Notes under the pieces: generated by a model | What the model was told of the DNA's origin: nothing | Databases searched by the model: none | The model's input: the letters and a program-made list of their open reading frames with translations, nothing else | Made by a program: the position numbers and the translations under genes | Assembly: GCA_028818695.1 (NCBI GenBank) | Contig: JAPPNK010000020.1 | Span: 33,772 to 97,771, forward strand | Reading direction: 5' to 3' | Source: Candidatus Poribacteria bacterium | Lineage (GTDB): Bacteria > Poribacteria > WGA-4E > GCA-2687025 | DNA: 64,000 bases | Shown: in pieces, positions 1-9,994 of the stretch | How the letters are laid out: each line of letters opens with the position of its first letter | Numbering within the stretch: position 1 is the stretch's first letter

Positions 1-92
1 CACATGCAAATCGAATCGTTTTGTGTTGCATAAACAAGGAAAAGTGCAACGCAACAGAAAAGCGGCGGTCAGCCGCCCCCATCCGACATGCT

Positions 93-1220
93 TTATCCTT
101 CCGTAATGTTCATCAACTCTGGAAAAACATAAACGGCCGCTTGACTGCCGCGCGCCTCAACAAACAGCTTCACGATATTGGCGTCGCGCAGATGATTAAG
201 AATTCGATACGCTGAATACTTAGGAATGCCGGCGTTACTGGTAAAATTGACGCTGGAAAAAATAGGCGTCTTGAAGATCCAGTCCAACGTGTGGATCGCA
301 AATTGTGAACGGGTCAGTTTTGCCACACGGTGTTTCATGTCATTGTATAAGCGGATCATCGCTTCCACTTTCGTCGTATCGGTTTCCGCTTGGGCTTTCG
401 AGGCTTGAAGAAAGAAACGAATCCAGCCCGTCCAGTCGTTGTCGCGCGAGACAGCTAGCAGCCGTTCATAATAATCGTCTCGATGAGCTTCCAGATATGC
501 GCTGATGTAAAACGCCGGAGCGCGAATCAGTTCCCGCTTCCATAAGAATAGGGGTATGAACAGGCGCCCTAGCCGACCGTTGCCGTCTAGGAACGGATGC
601 AAAGCCTCAAACTCGGCATGCAAGACAGCCGCATGAACGAGCGGATCAGGGATGCCCGCATGAATATACTTTTCCCATGCGCCCATGGCGTCGGTCAGTT
701 TCTCAGCAGAGATGGAGATATATTTGGCGTTTTCGATATTGTTATCCAAACCGATGAAGTTTTGAATGCGCCGAAACTCGCCAGGGCTTTTCCCATGTCC
801 GCGCGCCCCGGACAGCAGCGTATGGTGCGCCTCCTTAAATATCCGTAGGCTGAGAGGCAATGTCTTGAGTGCTTCTTCCGCTTGGCGCATTGCGTTGCGG
901 TAGTTGATGATTTCTTGGATGTCGTCCCTTTTGGCAGGCGAGTCGGGTTCACGCCCCGCTTCGAATTCCAGAGCCTCGCGCATGTTCGCCTGCGTCCCTT
1001 CAATGCGCGATGACATGTATGCCTCATGCAGCATCAATGGAGAAATCAAAATGTCGGGATTCTGCACGCCGGCGAGCATGCCGTCATATCGAGCGACAGC
1101 GGCAGAAGCAGGGCCGACGTAAGGTACCAGCTCCGACCAGTCAATTTGCTTGTCAGGCGGAAAAGCACCTTCATGGTAATGAACAGGGTTCAACGTTTCT
1201 TCCAACTTCTTCGAGGTCAA
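93..1220 (-). CDS. Fic family protein (class II, self-inhibited type)
   Basis: The 375-residue protein has the Fic core HPFLDGNGRLGR at about 208-219, with catalytic His208 and the anion-binding GNGR loop, so it is predicted to transfer AMP or a related nucleotide group onto a target protein. An SxxxEG inhibitory motif (S70, E74, G75) lies before the core, which is the class II arrangement in which the glutamate blocks ATP placement. The C-terminal ~80 residues look like a winged helix. It starts with TTG and overlaps the stop of the upstream restriction-modification gene by four bases (TTGA), so the two are probably translationally coupled. The target is unknown. Family assignment is strong; a link to defence is inferred from context. 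Confidence 0.9.
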   Translation of the reverse strand: MTSKKLEETLNPVHYHEGAFPPDKQIDWSELVPYVGPASAAVARYDGMLAGVQNPDILISPLMLHEAYMSSRIEGTQANMREALEFEAGREPDSPAKRDDIQEIINYRNAMRQAEEALKTLPLSLRIFKEAHHTLLSGARGHGKSPGEFRRIQNFIGLDNNIENAKYISISAEKLTDAMGAWEKYIHAGIPDPLVHAAVLHAEFEALHPFLDGNGRLGRLFIPLFLWKRELIRAPAFYISAYLEAHRDDYYERLLAVSRDNDWTGWIRFFLQASKAQAETDTTKVEAMIRLYNDMKHRVAKLTRSQFAIHTLDWIFKTPIFSSVNFTSNAGIPKYSAYRILNHLRDANIVKLFVEARGSQAAVYVFPELMNITEG

Positions 1221-4200
1221 ATGCTGTGTCTTAGTATAGCGCCGACCGCCTCATCAATCAAAGGAGCCAGCCGAAGCGTCTCCGCAAGCGACGCCGCCAT
1301 GCGCCCGTAATGCTCTCCGTCCTCATAACTCAACGCCCGACCCTGACGATCCTTGAGCCACTTCTGCATCGGCTGATAACCGCCCAGCTGAAACTCCCAC
1401 ACCGCCGGCGAAACGCCCTCAAAATACTGCCCCTTCTGGTCTCCGCGATTCGCGCTGATATAAACGCGCTCCTGCGACGCAACATACTTCGGATGCCCCG
1501 ACTCCACAAAATTTTTATCCGCCGAAACGGGAAAGCCCAGCTTCGATTGCAAACCGCCTTCTAGCAGATGCGCCTGCGTCAACTCCCGACCCAGTTCAAC
1601 CAGACGGCGAAACAGACCGACATCCGAAATCGGCGGGACGCGAGGGAAATCGATGCGCAAAAAGGCGTCGTAACGGGAGCGGTAGGTCGGCGAATGGAAA
1701 ACGGCGTAGATGTAATGAAACACATCCTCCGGACCGAGGGTTTCCTTCAGGTCTCCCGGTCCTTCAGGCGTAAAGCGAAGGCGCAGCGTCTCCTCCAGCT
1801 GCTTTACAAATGCGGGGTCTAAGTTGGGCTGCCGAGGCTCTGGAAGCAAGTGCGCCTGTCCTTTAGACGCCTCATCAAACTGGTAGAGGTACAACGGCAT
1901 CAGACAACTGCCGCCCCTGCGATACAAATTCAGATCCGTTATCTTTTGTGAAGCGAAGACGATGTCCCATGCGCCTGGCCCGATGGCTTGGCCGGACCGA
2001 CCAATACATAATCCTCTATTATTCCCCTCCAGCATATGGCGCATCACTTTTGGACGGGGCATACAAAGAAATCCGCGACTCCTATCGGTGTAATAGGTAT
2101 ATCGTGTGTCAAATGGACGGTAGAGAATTTTAACCGCGTTCTTTTTCGCAAGCCCTGATTCAATCAGATCGCGTTGAGCTAACGCCACTTTCCAATCTCG
2201 CGTATCTTGGGGAAGTTTAAACCGCGACCGCGCTTCTTCAGACGGCAAGGAAGAAAAAGCCTTAACCGTTTCCATGATCTCTTTTTTCGTGAAATGAATC
2301 GTTAGGGAATCGCGCGCTGTTGCTATGCCGACCGAATTGACCGGCATTATCTCGTTTACTTTCTTATATCGATACCATTCGGCTTCCATTTCCTCATCAA
2401 AATACCGAAGGAAATAATCGGGAGCTTTTGATTTGACGGGAGTCCAGTCTGTGTTACTGACATCCATAGAATGCAGAGCTTGATACTTTGATTCCCGCTT
2501 GCCCCACAAGTCGGCATGGTAAACGGACGCTAACTCCTTTTTCTCTCCGTCCTTTCGTTCATTTTTGACAAAGATGCCGATGGCGACTCCCTGCTGGATA
2601 TTGAAGACGTTCTCGTCAATCCCGCCATCGGGCGCCTGTTCGCCTTTTCGGGCGTTCCCATGTAAATCCACCAGATAGATCTCGTCGAAGGTCTCCAGCA
2701 GGCTCTTGCGCATGCCCCGAAAAGTGATGTTGTCGATATACCCATGATTCGTGATGAAGGCGAGAATTCCCGATCCTGTTTTCTCAATGCGCCATTGTCC
2801 AAACCGAATGAATTTCACGTAGTCGTCGTTCAGCCATTTTGGATTCCGCTCTTTAATCCGCTCTCCATCGATCTGCTTGTAGTCGTCAATCAGATCTCGG
2901 ATCCATTCGCTTTTATTGGAAGATTCGCCGGCGTAGGGTGGATTGCCGATGACCGCCATGACAGGCAGCTGGCTCTTGACGCTGGCGGCAGCGTTCGCTT
3001 CGTCGGTCATGGCGCCGAGCATTCCGAGTCTTTTTTGTTGAACCTTAGCTTCCTGCAGCGAGTTGGTTAGATAGACGCCGAGCCGCTCATCCTGGGCGAA
3101 TTCGTACGCCCATGCGCCGCGCAGCTCAGGCGTCTTGTCGAGCGCGGAGAGTTGCATCCAGAGCCGCAGGTGCGCCATCGCATACGACGCTGTCAACAGC
3201 TCAAATCCGAAAATGCGCGGCAGCAGACGCTCTTTGACATATCTTTTCCACATGCCGGCGCGTCTGCTTTTCTCAAAATGCTCGCGGATATGGTTCACAA
3301 CGGCGTATAAGAAAGAGCCGGTGCCGCAGGCAGGGTCGAGAATCAAGACGCGGTGAGAGTCGCCGTATTTGGACGAGTCGGCAAGCCCTTCCGCGCAGCC
3401 GAACCGCTCCTTCAGAAGCATGTCGACCGACCGCACGATGTATCCGATGACAGCTTCAGGGGTGTAGTACACGCCTCGTTTTTTCCGCAGCTCTGGATCG
3501 TAGGCGTCCAAAAATGTCTCATAGAAATGCATGATCGGGTCTCGCAGCCCTGTTCCGCGTCCAAAGTCGGCGAGCAGCGCATGCATGTCGACGTTGTTCA
3601 GTAGGCGCGTTAGATCGTTCACATAATGAACGAACGGCGTATTGTTCAACTGCGGACCAACGATCAAGTGGAATAACTTTTGGATAAACGGGTTCGGCGA
3701 CGGTATCTCATACGCCGCTTTTTGGCGGTCAAATAGATCGTTCTCATCATGGTTGACTCGCGCCGCAAACAGTCCGTATGTGAGCGTCTGCGTGAACATG
3801 TCGATAAAGTCCTTCTCTTTCAATCCAGGGTCCAGCGCCTGCTCAGACGCTTCGTAGAGCTCCTGCAGGTCTGCAGGAGGTTCATCGCCTTTGAAGCTGT
3901 CCTGAATCGCGTCTCTGATGAGCCGCGCCAGCCCCGCCATTCGCTGCGCGAGATCGTCAGGGTCCGCGATCTCTAGCAGCGAATGGGACGTGAACGCCTT
4001 TAGCAACTCGCCCGTCTTTTTGGCGCCGACGGCGTCCCGCTTCGCTCTGCCTCTGCCGTCCAGCTGCGCCAGACATGCCTCGCCCCGCTTTTCGCTGTCC
4101 ACATACCAATAAAAATCGAGGTAGTTTGTCAAGACGAGGTTCGGCAAACCTTCGCGGTAACGTTTCAGCTGCTTTCCGCTGAGCGTTTTTGGGTTCACTA

Positions 4201-4468
4201 AGCCGCTGTCATGGTTGATGGCTCTCAAATCGACATGGATGTCTTTCGCCTCGATATATCCGACCGTCAGCGGGCTTGCGCCTTTTTTCACGATTTGAAG
4301 ATCGGGAGACCCGCACTCAATGCGCTTCGGTTCGTTGACAGCATGGACATCGTTGAACGCCGCTTCGATAAACGTTTTCAGCGCGGGTCGGTGCGTATGC
4401 TCTCCTGCGGTTCCTTTCGCCAGGTTCTCGTTCAGCGCTTTGATGTAGTTTCGAATTGCATCGTCCAT
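1217..4468 (-). CDS. Single-chain type ISP-like restriction-modification enzyme (nuclease-methyltransferase-specificity)
   Basis: This 1083-residue protein combines an N-terminal PD-(D/E)xK-like nuclease (PD at about 55-56, ExK at about 73-75), a helical spacer, and an N6-adenine methyltransferase with ILDPACGTGSF (AdoMet binding, about 373-383) and NPPY (catalytic, about 510). The C-terminal region, with a YFEGVSPAVWEF-like segment and GGYQPMQKWLKDR, matches the Type_ISP_C specificity domain. No helicase domain is visible, unlike the ~1570-residue LlaGI/LlaBIII enzymes, so it is a shorter relative that may act like a type IIG enzyme. Fic follows with a four-base overlap. The recognition site cannot be read from the sequence. 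Confidence 0.88.
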   Translation of the reverse strand: MDDAIRNYIKALNENLAKGTAGEHTHRPALKTFIEAAFNDVHAVNEPKRIECGSPDLQIVKKGASPLTVGYIEAKDIHVDLRAINHDSGLVNPKTLSGKQLKRYREGLPNLVLTNYLDFYWYVDSEKRGEACLAQLDGRGRAKRDAVGAKKTGELLKAFTSHSLLEIADPDDLAQRMAGLARLIRDAIQDSFKGDEPPADLQELYEASEQALDPGLKEKDFIDMFTQTLTYGLFAARVNHDENDLFDRQKAAYEIPSPNPFIQKLFHLIVGPQLNNTPFVHYVNDLTRLLNNVDMHALLADFGRGTGLRDPIMHFYETFLDAYDPELRKKRGVYYTPEAVIGYIVRSVDMLLKERFGCAEGLADSSKYGDSHRVLILDPACGTGSFLYAVVNHIREHFEKSRRAGMWKRYVKERLLPRIFGFELLTASYAMAHLRLWMQLSALDKTPELRGAWAYEFAQDERLGVYLTNSLQEAKVQQKRLGMLGAMTDEANAAASVKSQLPVMAVIGNPPYAGESSNKSEWIRDLIDDYKQIDGERIKERNPKWLNDDYVKFIRFGQWRIEKTGSGILAFITNHGYIDNITFRGMRKSLLETFDEIYLVDLHGNARKGEQAPDGGIDENVFNIQQGVAIGIFVKNERKDGEKKELASVYHADLWGKRESKYQALHSMDVSNTDWTPVKSKAPDYFLRYFDEEMEAEWYRYKKVNEIMPVNSVGIATARDSLTIHFTKKEIMETVKAFSSLPSEEARSRFKLPQDTRDWKVALAQRDLIESGLAKKNAVKILYRPFDTRYTYYTDRSRGFLCMPRPKVMRHMLEGNNRGLCIGRSGQAIGPGAWDIVFASQKITDLNLYRRGGSCLMPLYLYQFDEASKGQAHLLPEPRQPNLDPAFVKQLEETLRLRFTPEGPGDLKETLGPEDVFHYIYAVFHSPTYRSRYDAFLRIDFPRVPPISDVGLFRRLVELGRELTQAHLLEGGLQSKLGFPVSADKNFVESGHPKYVASQERVYISANRGDQKGQYFEGVSPAVWEFQLGGYQPMQKWLKDRQGRALSYEDGEHYGRMAASLAETLRLAPLIDEAVGAILRHSI

Positions 4469-4482
4469 ATCGCTTTTTCTTT

Positions 4483-5511
4483 CTACGGTCGAATGACCGG
4501 AACCTTCCGCCAGCCCTGCGCGCTTTCCGTGAACTCCCGTACGCTAAAACACCATACCACAACCCGCTTGCCTTTCAGGTTGTCGCGCCGGCGAAAGAGC
4601 GCGATGCGCGACGGCGTCGCCCCCGACCCGCGAACTCCCAGCAGATCGACCGGGAAGCCGAAGCGCGCCGCCAGATGATCCGCCAGCCCCGCCCCCTTCG
4701 CATGCATATCGCCGCCGTCATGAAAGACGAGGCAGTGGCTGTCGCCCAAGAGCAGGACGGGGCTTTCGCGCCGGACGCCCGCGTTCACATGTTTTAGCCG
4801 CAGCGTCTCTTTGGGCAGCGAGGCGTCTCCCAGCGCTTTCCACAGGTCGCCTTCGATGGCTGTCTCGCGCTCGGTCGTCTCATAGGCGCGTTTCTCAACC
4901 TGCGCCGTCCAGCTCGGTTCTCCGACCGCCTTGGCTATAGCCTGCGCCGCCAGTTCGCACGCCCGCCCCGACCAGTGCGTGTCCTGCAGGCAGTAGAGCG
5001 GCGGGTCGTTCGGTTTCGCCTCAAGGCGCGCCTTCCAAAATACGGGTGTTAGGTCGAGAACCTCGACGTCGTTTTCGCGCAGGAGCTCGTAGAAGCGCGC
5101 CGCGTTTGCGTCGTACCGTTCCGCCTCTTTTTCTTTTTGAAAAGGAAACTGCGCGGACAGCTTGTCGGGATAGACCGCCGCCTTCGCAGGCGCTGGAACG
5201 ACGATGAGCCGTATCGACGCGCCCTTCAACTGACGGTTGAAGTCCAGTATCGCGGGGAGCGGGTCGGCGTATGCGGGGTTTGCCGCTTTGCTGACCTGCG
5301 CCGCCTTTTCGCCCCAAAACTCCCCGATGCCGAGGCTGCGCAGCTCCGGCGCAAAGAAGAGCCATCCGTCCTCTCCCTTTACAACGGTCGTTTTCAACCG
5401 CTCCGCTTCCGCCGCCTTCTCCGACGCAAACTCCGCAAACGGCGCCGCATGCCCAGTTCCCCATGCGGCTCCCGCCCATAAGCTGAACGCGAGCGCAACC
5501 GCTCTTCTCAT
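4483..5511 (-). CDS. AlgJ/AlgX-type SGNH acetyltransferase-like protein
   Basis: This exported protein of 342 residues has an N-terminal signal peptide (about 1-22) and the AlgX/AlgJ SGNH layout: a KGEDGWLFF start of the domain (about 45-53), DTHW at 177-180 (catalytic Asp-His pair) and GDSH at 256-259 (nucleophile Ser). Relatives O-acetylate exopolysaccharides such as alginate in the periplasm. No polysaccharide synthase or MBOAT partner is nearby, so the substrate is unknown. I chose the ATG at 5511: it overlaps the upstream stop as ATGA and has GGAGGA five bases before it. The in-frame ATG four codons earlier lies inside that ribosome site. Confidence 0.8.
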   Translation of the reverse strand: MRRAVALAFSLWAGAAWGTGHAAPFAEFASEKAAEAERLKTTVVKGEDGWLFFAPELRSLGIGEFWGEKAAQVSKAANPAYADPLPAILDFNRQLKGASIRLIVVPAPAKAAVYPDKLSAQFPFQKEKEAERYDANAARFYELLRENDVEVLDLTPVFWKARLEAKPNDPPLYCLQDTHWSGRACELAAQAIAKAVGEPSWTAQVEKRAYETTERETAIEGDLWKALGDASLPKETLRLKHVNAGVRRESPVLLLGDSHCLVFHDGGDMHAKGAGLADHLAARFGFPVDLLGVRGSGATPSRIALFRRRDNLKGKRVVVWCFSVREFTESAQGWRKVPVIRP

Positions 5512-7514
5512 TTTTTCCTCCAAAACAGCCGCTCCAGCTGCGCGTCGCTCATCGGTTCGCCGGTCGCCGTCCGCGGGCTGATCAACTCGACGCCCCGCCC
5601 TTCAAAGCAGGGCAGCAGATCCCCAAGATCAAACTCGCTCAACGCGCCGTACGGCAGGATGTCGAGATGGTGCCGCGTCCTGTCGTAATACCGCGTCTCA
5701 ACAAGGTCCTGATACGAGCCGAGCATGTCGTACAGCTGAACGCATGCGGTTCCCGTTTCGAGAGCGGCGGCGAAGTAGGCGTACACCGCTCCGCGCTCAA
5801 AGCCGACCATGCCGATTTCGTCCACATCCGCCCGCGTTTTCAGATAGTCGTACGCGCGGAGGGCGTCAAAAACGCGCATTCCGGTCGTTGAGACGCCCAG
5901 CATCATCGCGTCGCACGCCATCTTGTAGGCGGCGGTGTACGGCTCGCGGTCGGGCTTGAAGGCGCGCTGCGCGACAGCTCCCGTCCCGCGAACATCGAAC
6001 AGAAACAGCTGAACGCCCGCGTTCAACCGCTCCCGCATCCAGTCGGCGCGTTCCGGTCCCTCGCTTGTGCCTTTGTCAAACAGGACAATGTCGGTTCGGA
6101 CGGGCGCGGTCTCTGCCGCCGGGCGCATGAAAACGCCCGTCACGGCGATTCTCGGCTCTGAAAAGAAAAAGATCTTCTCGACGCCGAATCCGTCCGCGCT
6201 CCCCTCATAGATGATGCGCGGATAGATCGGGCGGGAGCGGTCGCCGTCTATGCCGAGGCGTTTGACGACAGCGGCGCGCGCCTTTTCAGCCGACAACGGC
6301 TTGCGGGAACGCAGCGCCTTCTGAACGCACCGCTTGTTCAGATGGTGCGCCGTCAAGCTGTCTGGATACTCCAGCAGAACCTGCCCCTTTGAGGTCGCCC
6401 ACAGCTCCTGTTCGGGCAGCGTTTCAGGGGTTCCCGTTTTGAAGTCGGGCGCCTCGCCCTTCAGATGTTGTTTGAACCAGTTGACGCACGCTTGCCGCAG
6501 CTTCGGGGTGTATTCATGCCGCGCGTTGGAGACGACGATGTCGACATTCTCGCTGGCGCCGTAAAGGGCGTACATCCGCTTCGCCCGCTTGACCGCCTCC
6601 ATCGCGCCTTCAATCGGAAAATAGTCGTACGCGACGGAGCCGACCAGAACAGGCTTCGGCGCCATCGCCGCGATGTAATCGTCATGGTCAGGACCGTGCG
6701 CAAAACAGCCCGGCACAATCTGCTCGCTGTCCTGCCCCTGCCCCGTCCGCATATACGATTCCAGCGTCATGATGAACGTGCAGGGGACGGCTGCCGCCAG
6801 CCTCGGCTCGCACATCATGAGCAGCGACGACTGCGTCCCGCCGCCTGAATTCCCGGTGACGCCGATCTTGTCCGCGTCCACCTCAGCCCGCGTCTCAAGA
6901 TAGTCGATCCCGCGCATCAGGTCCCAGATAAAGTGTCGGGCGATGCTCGCCCCCGCGACGGTGAACTGCATACCCGCATGCGTATGGTCGGTTGTGCAGC
7001 CGGCGATGAGCCGCTTGCCCGTCTCGGCGTCCATATACTGAAACCGCTCGCCCTGCCCCAGCGGGTCGATCGCCATGACGACAAAACCGGCGCCCGCAAG
7101 GTCGATGCAGACCGACTGGTAAACGGGGTAAGACTTGCCGCTGTCCGCATGCCCATGCGCGAAGACGACCGCCGGCGTCGGCTTCTCTATCCCGTCCGGC
7201 ACATACAGCGCCGCGGTGACATAGAAGTTCGGGACGCTTTCATAGATCAGCTTCTCAATGCGGAAGCCGTCTCGTTGGAGGATTCCTGTTACGCGGACGT
7301 TCAGCGGCGTCCGCTCTGTCGGGAGGCCGCCGAGCGCCTCCAGATAGCGCTGTTGGATTCGACTTCGGCGCGCCTCAAATTCGGCGGCGCTTGCGATCTG
7401 CGCGCGCTCCCGTTCCTGACGGCGAAAATGCGCTTCCGCCCGCCGGCGCAGGTTGTCCGCCATCTGATCCGCAACGTCATGATACCCATCGATATGCGGC
7501 CCAAAAACGATCAT
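5508..7514 (-). CDS. Two-domain alpha/beta hydrolase (acetyl xylan esterase-like)
   Basis: The 668-residue protein holds two alpha/beta-hydrolase units. The first has an HGH oxyanion segment (about 120-122) and the nucleophile elbow GNSGGG (221-226, Ser223), and resembles the acetyl xylan esterase/dienelactone hydrolase group. The second half keeps the fold (DVRGTG, then GFERGAVYAY) but has GFERG where a nucleophile elbow would be, so it is probably non-catalytic. No signal peptide is seen. The ATG at 7514 is preferred because GAGGAG precedes it by nine bases; an ATG seven codons upstream has no such site. The gene overlaps the next one by ATGA. The substrate is unknown. Confidence 0.8.
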   Translation of the reverse strand: MIVFGPHIDGYHDVADQMADNLRRRAEAHFRRQERERAQIASAAEFEARRSRIQQRYLEALGGLPTERTPLNVRVTGILQRDGFRIEKLIYESVPNFYVTAALYVPDGIEKPTPAVVFAHGHADSGKSYPVYQSVCIDLAGAGFVVMAIDPLGQGERFQYMDAETGKRLIAGCTTDHTHAGMQFTVAGASIARHFIWDLMRGIDYLETRAEVDADKIGVTGNSGGGTQSSLLMMCEPRLAAAVPCTFIMTLESYMRTGQGQDSEQIVPGCFAHGPDHDDYIAAMAPKPVLVGSVAYDYFPIEGAMEAVKRAKRMYALYGASENVDIVVSNARHEYTPKLRQACVNWFKQHLKGEAPDFKTGTPETLPEQELWATSKGQVLLEYPDSLTAHHLNKRCVQKALRSRKPLSAEKARAAVVKRLGIDGDRSRPIYPRIIYEGSADGFGVEKIFFFSEPRIAVTGVFMRPAAETAPVRTDIVLFDKGTSEGPERADWMRERLNAGVQLFLFDVRGTGAVAQRAFKPDREPYTAAYKMACDAMMLGVSTTGMRVFDALRAYDYLKTRADVDEIGMVGFERGAVYAYFAAALETGTACVQLYDMLGSYQDLVETRYYDRTRHHLDILPYGALSEFDLGDLLPCFEGRGVELISPRTATGEPMSDAQLERLFWRKK

Positions 7515-7563
7515 GAAGACGCTCCTCTCTCGCATTTTGAACGGGAAAATTGAGCCTGTTTGG

Positions 7564-9141
7564 TTAATTGGAATCGTTCGGGCTGAGCTTCTGGGCGTAC
7601 GAGGCGCGTATCCATTCGTTCAAGGCTGCGTCCGCGTCTGCGATCACTTGAGCGTCCATCTCAAAGCGCGTCCGTCCGGTGTTTCGGCGTATGAGTCCGA
7701 GGCCGTGCGCGTAGTCTTTCAACAGCTCCGCCGCCGTTTCATACACCCCCTCCCCCGCCGCTTCCGCCCGTTCAATGAGCGCGTCCACCGCCGTCTCTTG
7801 AAACTCCAGATCGATCTCGTTCGCTTGGCGAAACTCGTCGGAGAAACGGCGCAGATCGAAGCGCGCCGCCGACCGGCAGCGGAACTCGTCGTCGTTCAAC
7901 AGCCGCTCCAGCGTCGCCTTCGGTTTCTCAATAAAGGCGCGGTCCGCCACAAACATGGCCGCCTTCGAACCCGGCAGCTCAAATTTAAAGTCCCGAAACA
8001 GCCGCTCGCAGACGGTCATCAAGCCGCGCGCGCCTGTCTGCTCCGCCTCGGAACGCTCCGCGATGGCGCGCATTCCCCCCTCTTCAAAAACAGCCTCAAT
8101 GCCGTACGCCCGAAACGCCCGCTCATACTGACGGATGATCGAACCTTCCGAGCTGTTCAGTATCTCAAACAGATGATCGACCGAAAGCTGATGACAGAAG
8201 ACGCGCACCGGCAGACGCCCGATAAACTCCGGCTCAAAGCCGTATTTCACAAAGTCGTCCGAGCGCGCTTTGGCGATGAAATCGGCGTCCTCGTCCCGCT
8301 CCACATTCCCGCCGAAACCGATCATCGCTCTGTTCAAGCGCTTCCGCACAATGTCCGCCAAATCCACAAACGCTCCGCTCACAATGAACAGGATGCATCC
8401 CGTGTTGATCGTCGGCTTTTCGATCTTGCCTTTTTGCTGAAATTCCATCACCGCCTGCATCTGACCTGCGGCGTCTAACGGCGAGCGCAACTCCACATCC
8501 GCGTCCTCTAGCATCTTCAGCAGATTCATCTGAACGCCGCGGCCGCTCACATCGCGCCCGATGGTGTTGCGCGGCGCGGCGATCTTGTCCACCTCGTCCA
8601 GATAGACGATGCCGTACTGCGCCAGCTCAATGTCGCCGCCCGCCTGCGTGGCGAGGTCGCGCACCAGGTCTTCCACATTGCCGCCGACATAGCCCGTTTC
8701 GCTGAACTTTGTCGCGTCCGCCTTCACAAACGGAACGCCAATCAGTTTCGCCAATGTGCGGATGAGATAAGTTTTGCCGACGCCGGTCGGTCCCACCATG
8801 ATGACGTTCTGCTTGGAATACTCCTCCTCGCGCGTCTCTGGATTTTCATGCGCATGGCGCACATGGTTGTAATGGTCGCAGATGGCGATTGACAGGGCGC
8901 GCTTGGCGTCCGTCTGCCCGATGACAAATCTGTCCAGATACGCTTTCACCTCGCGCGGCGTCATGTCGAATTCCAGTATGCGCCGGATGCGCTCCTGGTT
9001 GTCCTGCTCTTCGGGCGGCTCCACCTCGCGCTGCCCCTGAATTTCGAGGCCGACCCGCACCTGATCGCCGTATTTTTGTTTCATAAACTCGGCGAAGTCT
9101 CGTTGAATCTCTTCTTGGGTCGGGATCTTGTTCTCGCTCAT
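7564..9141 (-). CDS. ClpX-like AAA+ ATPase without zinc finger (paralogue of clpX)
   Basis: A 525-residue AAA+ unfoldase of the ClpX/HslU type. It has Walker A GPTGVGKT (117-124), Walker B VYLDEVD (179-185) and a sensor region FEPEFIGRLP. The N-terminal Cys4 zinc-binding domain of ClpX is absent, replaced by ~60 charged residues, and about 100 extra residues follow the usual C-terminus. An IGF triplet in the segment RAMIGFGGN sits where ClpX carries its ClpP-docking loop, so it may still bind ClpP. A standard clpX lies near 45.4 kb. The start at 9141 has AGGAG just upstream. It is probably co-transcribed with the M48 protease gene before it. Substrates are unknown. Confidence 0.85.
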   Translation of the reverse strand: MSENKIPTQEEIQRDFAEFMKQKYGDQVRVGLEIQGQREVEPPEEQDNQERIRRILEFDMTPREVKAYLDRFVIGQTDAKRALSIAICDHYNHVRHAHENPETREEEYSKQNVIMVGPTGVGKTYLIRTLAKLIGVPFVKADATKFSETGYVGGNVEDLVRDLATQAGGDIELAQYGIVYLDEVDKIAAPRNTIGRDVSGRGVQMNLLKMLEDADVELRSPLDAAGQMQAVMEFQQKGKIEKPTINTGCILFIVSGAFVDLADIVRKRLNRAMIGFGGNVERDEDADFIAKARSDDFVKYGFEPEFIGRLPVRVFCHQLSVDHLFEILNSSEGSIIRQYERAFRAYGIEAVFEEGGMRAIAERSEAEQTGARGLMTVCERLFRDFKFELPGSKAAMFVADRAFIEKPKATLERLLNDDEFRCRSAARFDLRRFSDEFRQANEIDLEFQETAVDALIERAEAAGEGVYETAAELLKDYAHGLGLIRRNTGRTRFEMDAQVIADADAALNEWIRASYAQKLSPNDSN

Positions 9142-9175
9142 GTTTTCTCCTGTCATGCGCCGCTTCTCTTTTATT

Positions 9176-9994
9176 TTACCTGATGGAGCCTCGAAGCGCC
9201 GCCTTCGCCCGTCTTAAACGGTTGTCGCCGCCGCCCGCCTGCAGGGGAGGAAGCCTCTCCGCCAGCGCGCGCGCCCTTTCGACGCGCTCATGAGGCGCGG
9301 GATGGGTCGACAAGAAAACCTCCAAACGGGACGGGGCGCTGCCGCGCATTCTGGCTAAAGTACCCAAAAACGACGCCATGCCGAACGGATCGATCCCCGC
9401 GTCGTACAGGTTCTGCACCGCCAGCGCGTCCGCTTCCAGCTCATCTTCGCGGCTGTACTTCAACATAAAACCGGTCCCTGCGAGATACAGCACTCCGCCC
9501 AGAATCTTTCGCTTGTCTGAGGCGTCCTCTCCGCCGGAGACCGCCTCCGCCAGCAGCTCGAGGCCGACCTGCTTTGTCAAGGTTTGAGCGCTGTGCCGCC
9601 CGACCACATGCGCAATCTCATGGGCGATGACCGCCGCCAGCTCCGCCTCCGACTCCGCCGCCAGAATGAGACCCGTGTTGACATAGAGATACCCGCCCAG
9701 CTGCGCAAAGGCGTTCACATCGTCCGAGACGAGAACCTTCACATGGTAGGTCAAATCGGGACGCTTACAATGCGCCGCGAGCCGCTGCGTCAGATCCTCC
9801 ACATAATCGACCGCCGGATGATTCCGCAGCGCGGTTGAGTCGTTCAGGATCTGCGCGTCAAAGTCGGCGGCGAGAGCGACCTCCTGCTCCGTCGTCAACA
9901 GATTCGCGGAACGCAGCGGTCCGCATCCGGCCGCGCACGCCAACAGCAGCGCCGGCAGCAATCCGGCAATGAACTTACGGAAGCCGTATCTCAT
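9176..9994 (-). CDS. M48 family metalloprotease, lipoprotein
   Basis: The 272-residue protein has a lipoprotein signal with lipobox-like LLLACAAGC (Cys24), so it should be anchored in a membrane facing the periplasm. HEIAH at 125-129 supplies two zinc ligands and the catalytic glutamate, and a downstream glutamate in DELEADALA provides the third ligand, as in the BepA/LoiP group of M48 peptidases that deal with misassembled envelope proteins. The ATG at 9994 follows AAAGGA and overlaps the end of the symporter gene by 20 bases, which suggests coupling. Confidence 0.9.
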   Translation of the reverse strand: MRYGFRKFIAGLLPALLLACAAGCGPLRSANLLTTEQEVALAADFDAQILNDSTALRNHPAVDYVEDLTQRLAAHCKRPDLTYHVKVLVSDDVNAFAQLGGYLYVNTGLILAAESEAELAAVIAHEIAHVVGRHSAQTLTKQVGLELLAEAVSGGEDASDKRKILGGVLYLAGTGFMLKYSREDELEADALAVQNLYDAGIDPFGMASFLGTLARMRGSAPSRLEVFLSTHPAPHERVERARALAERLPPLQAGGGDNRLRRAKAALRGSIR

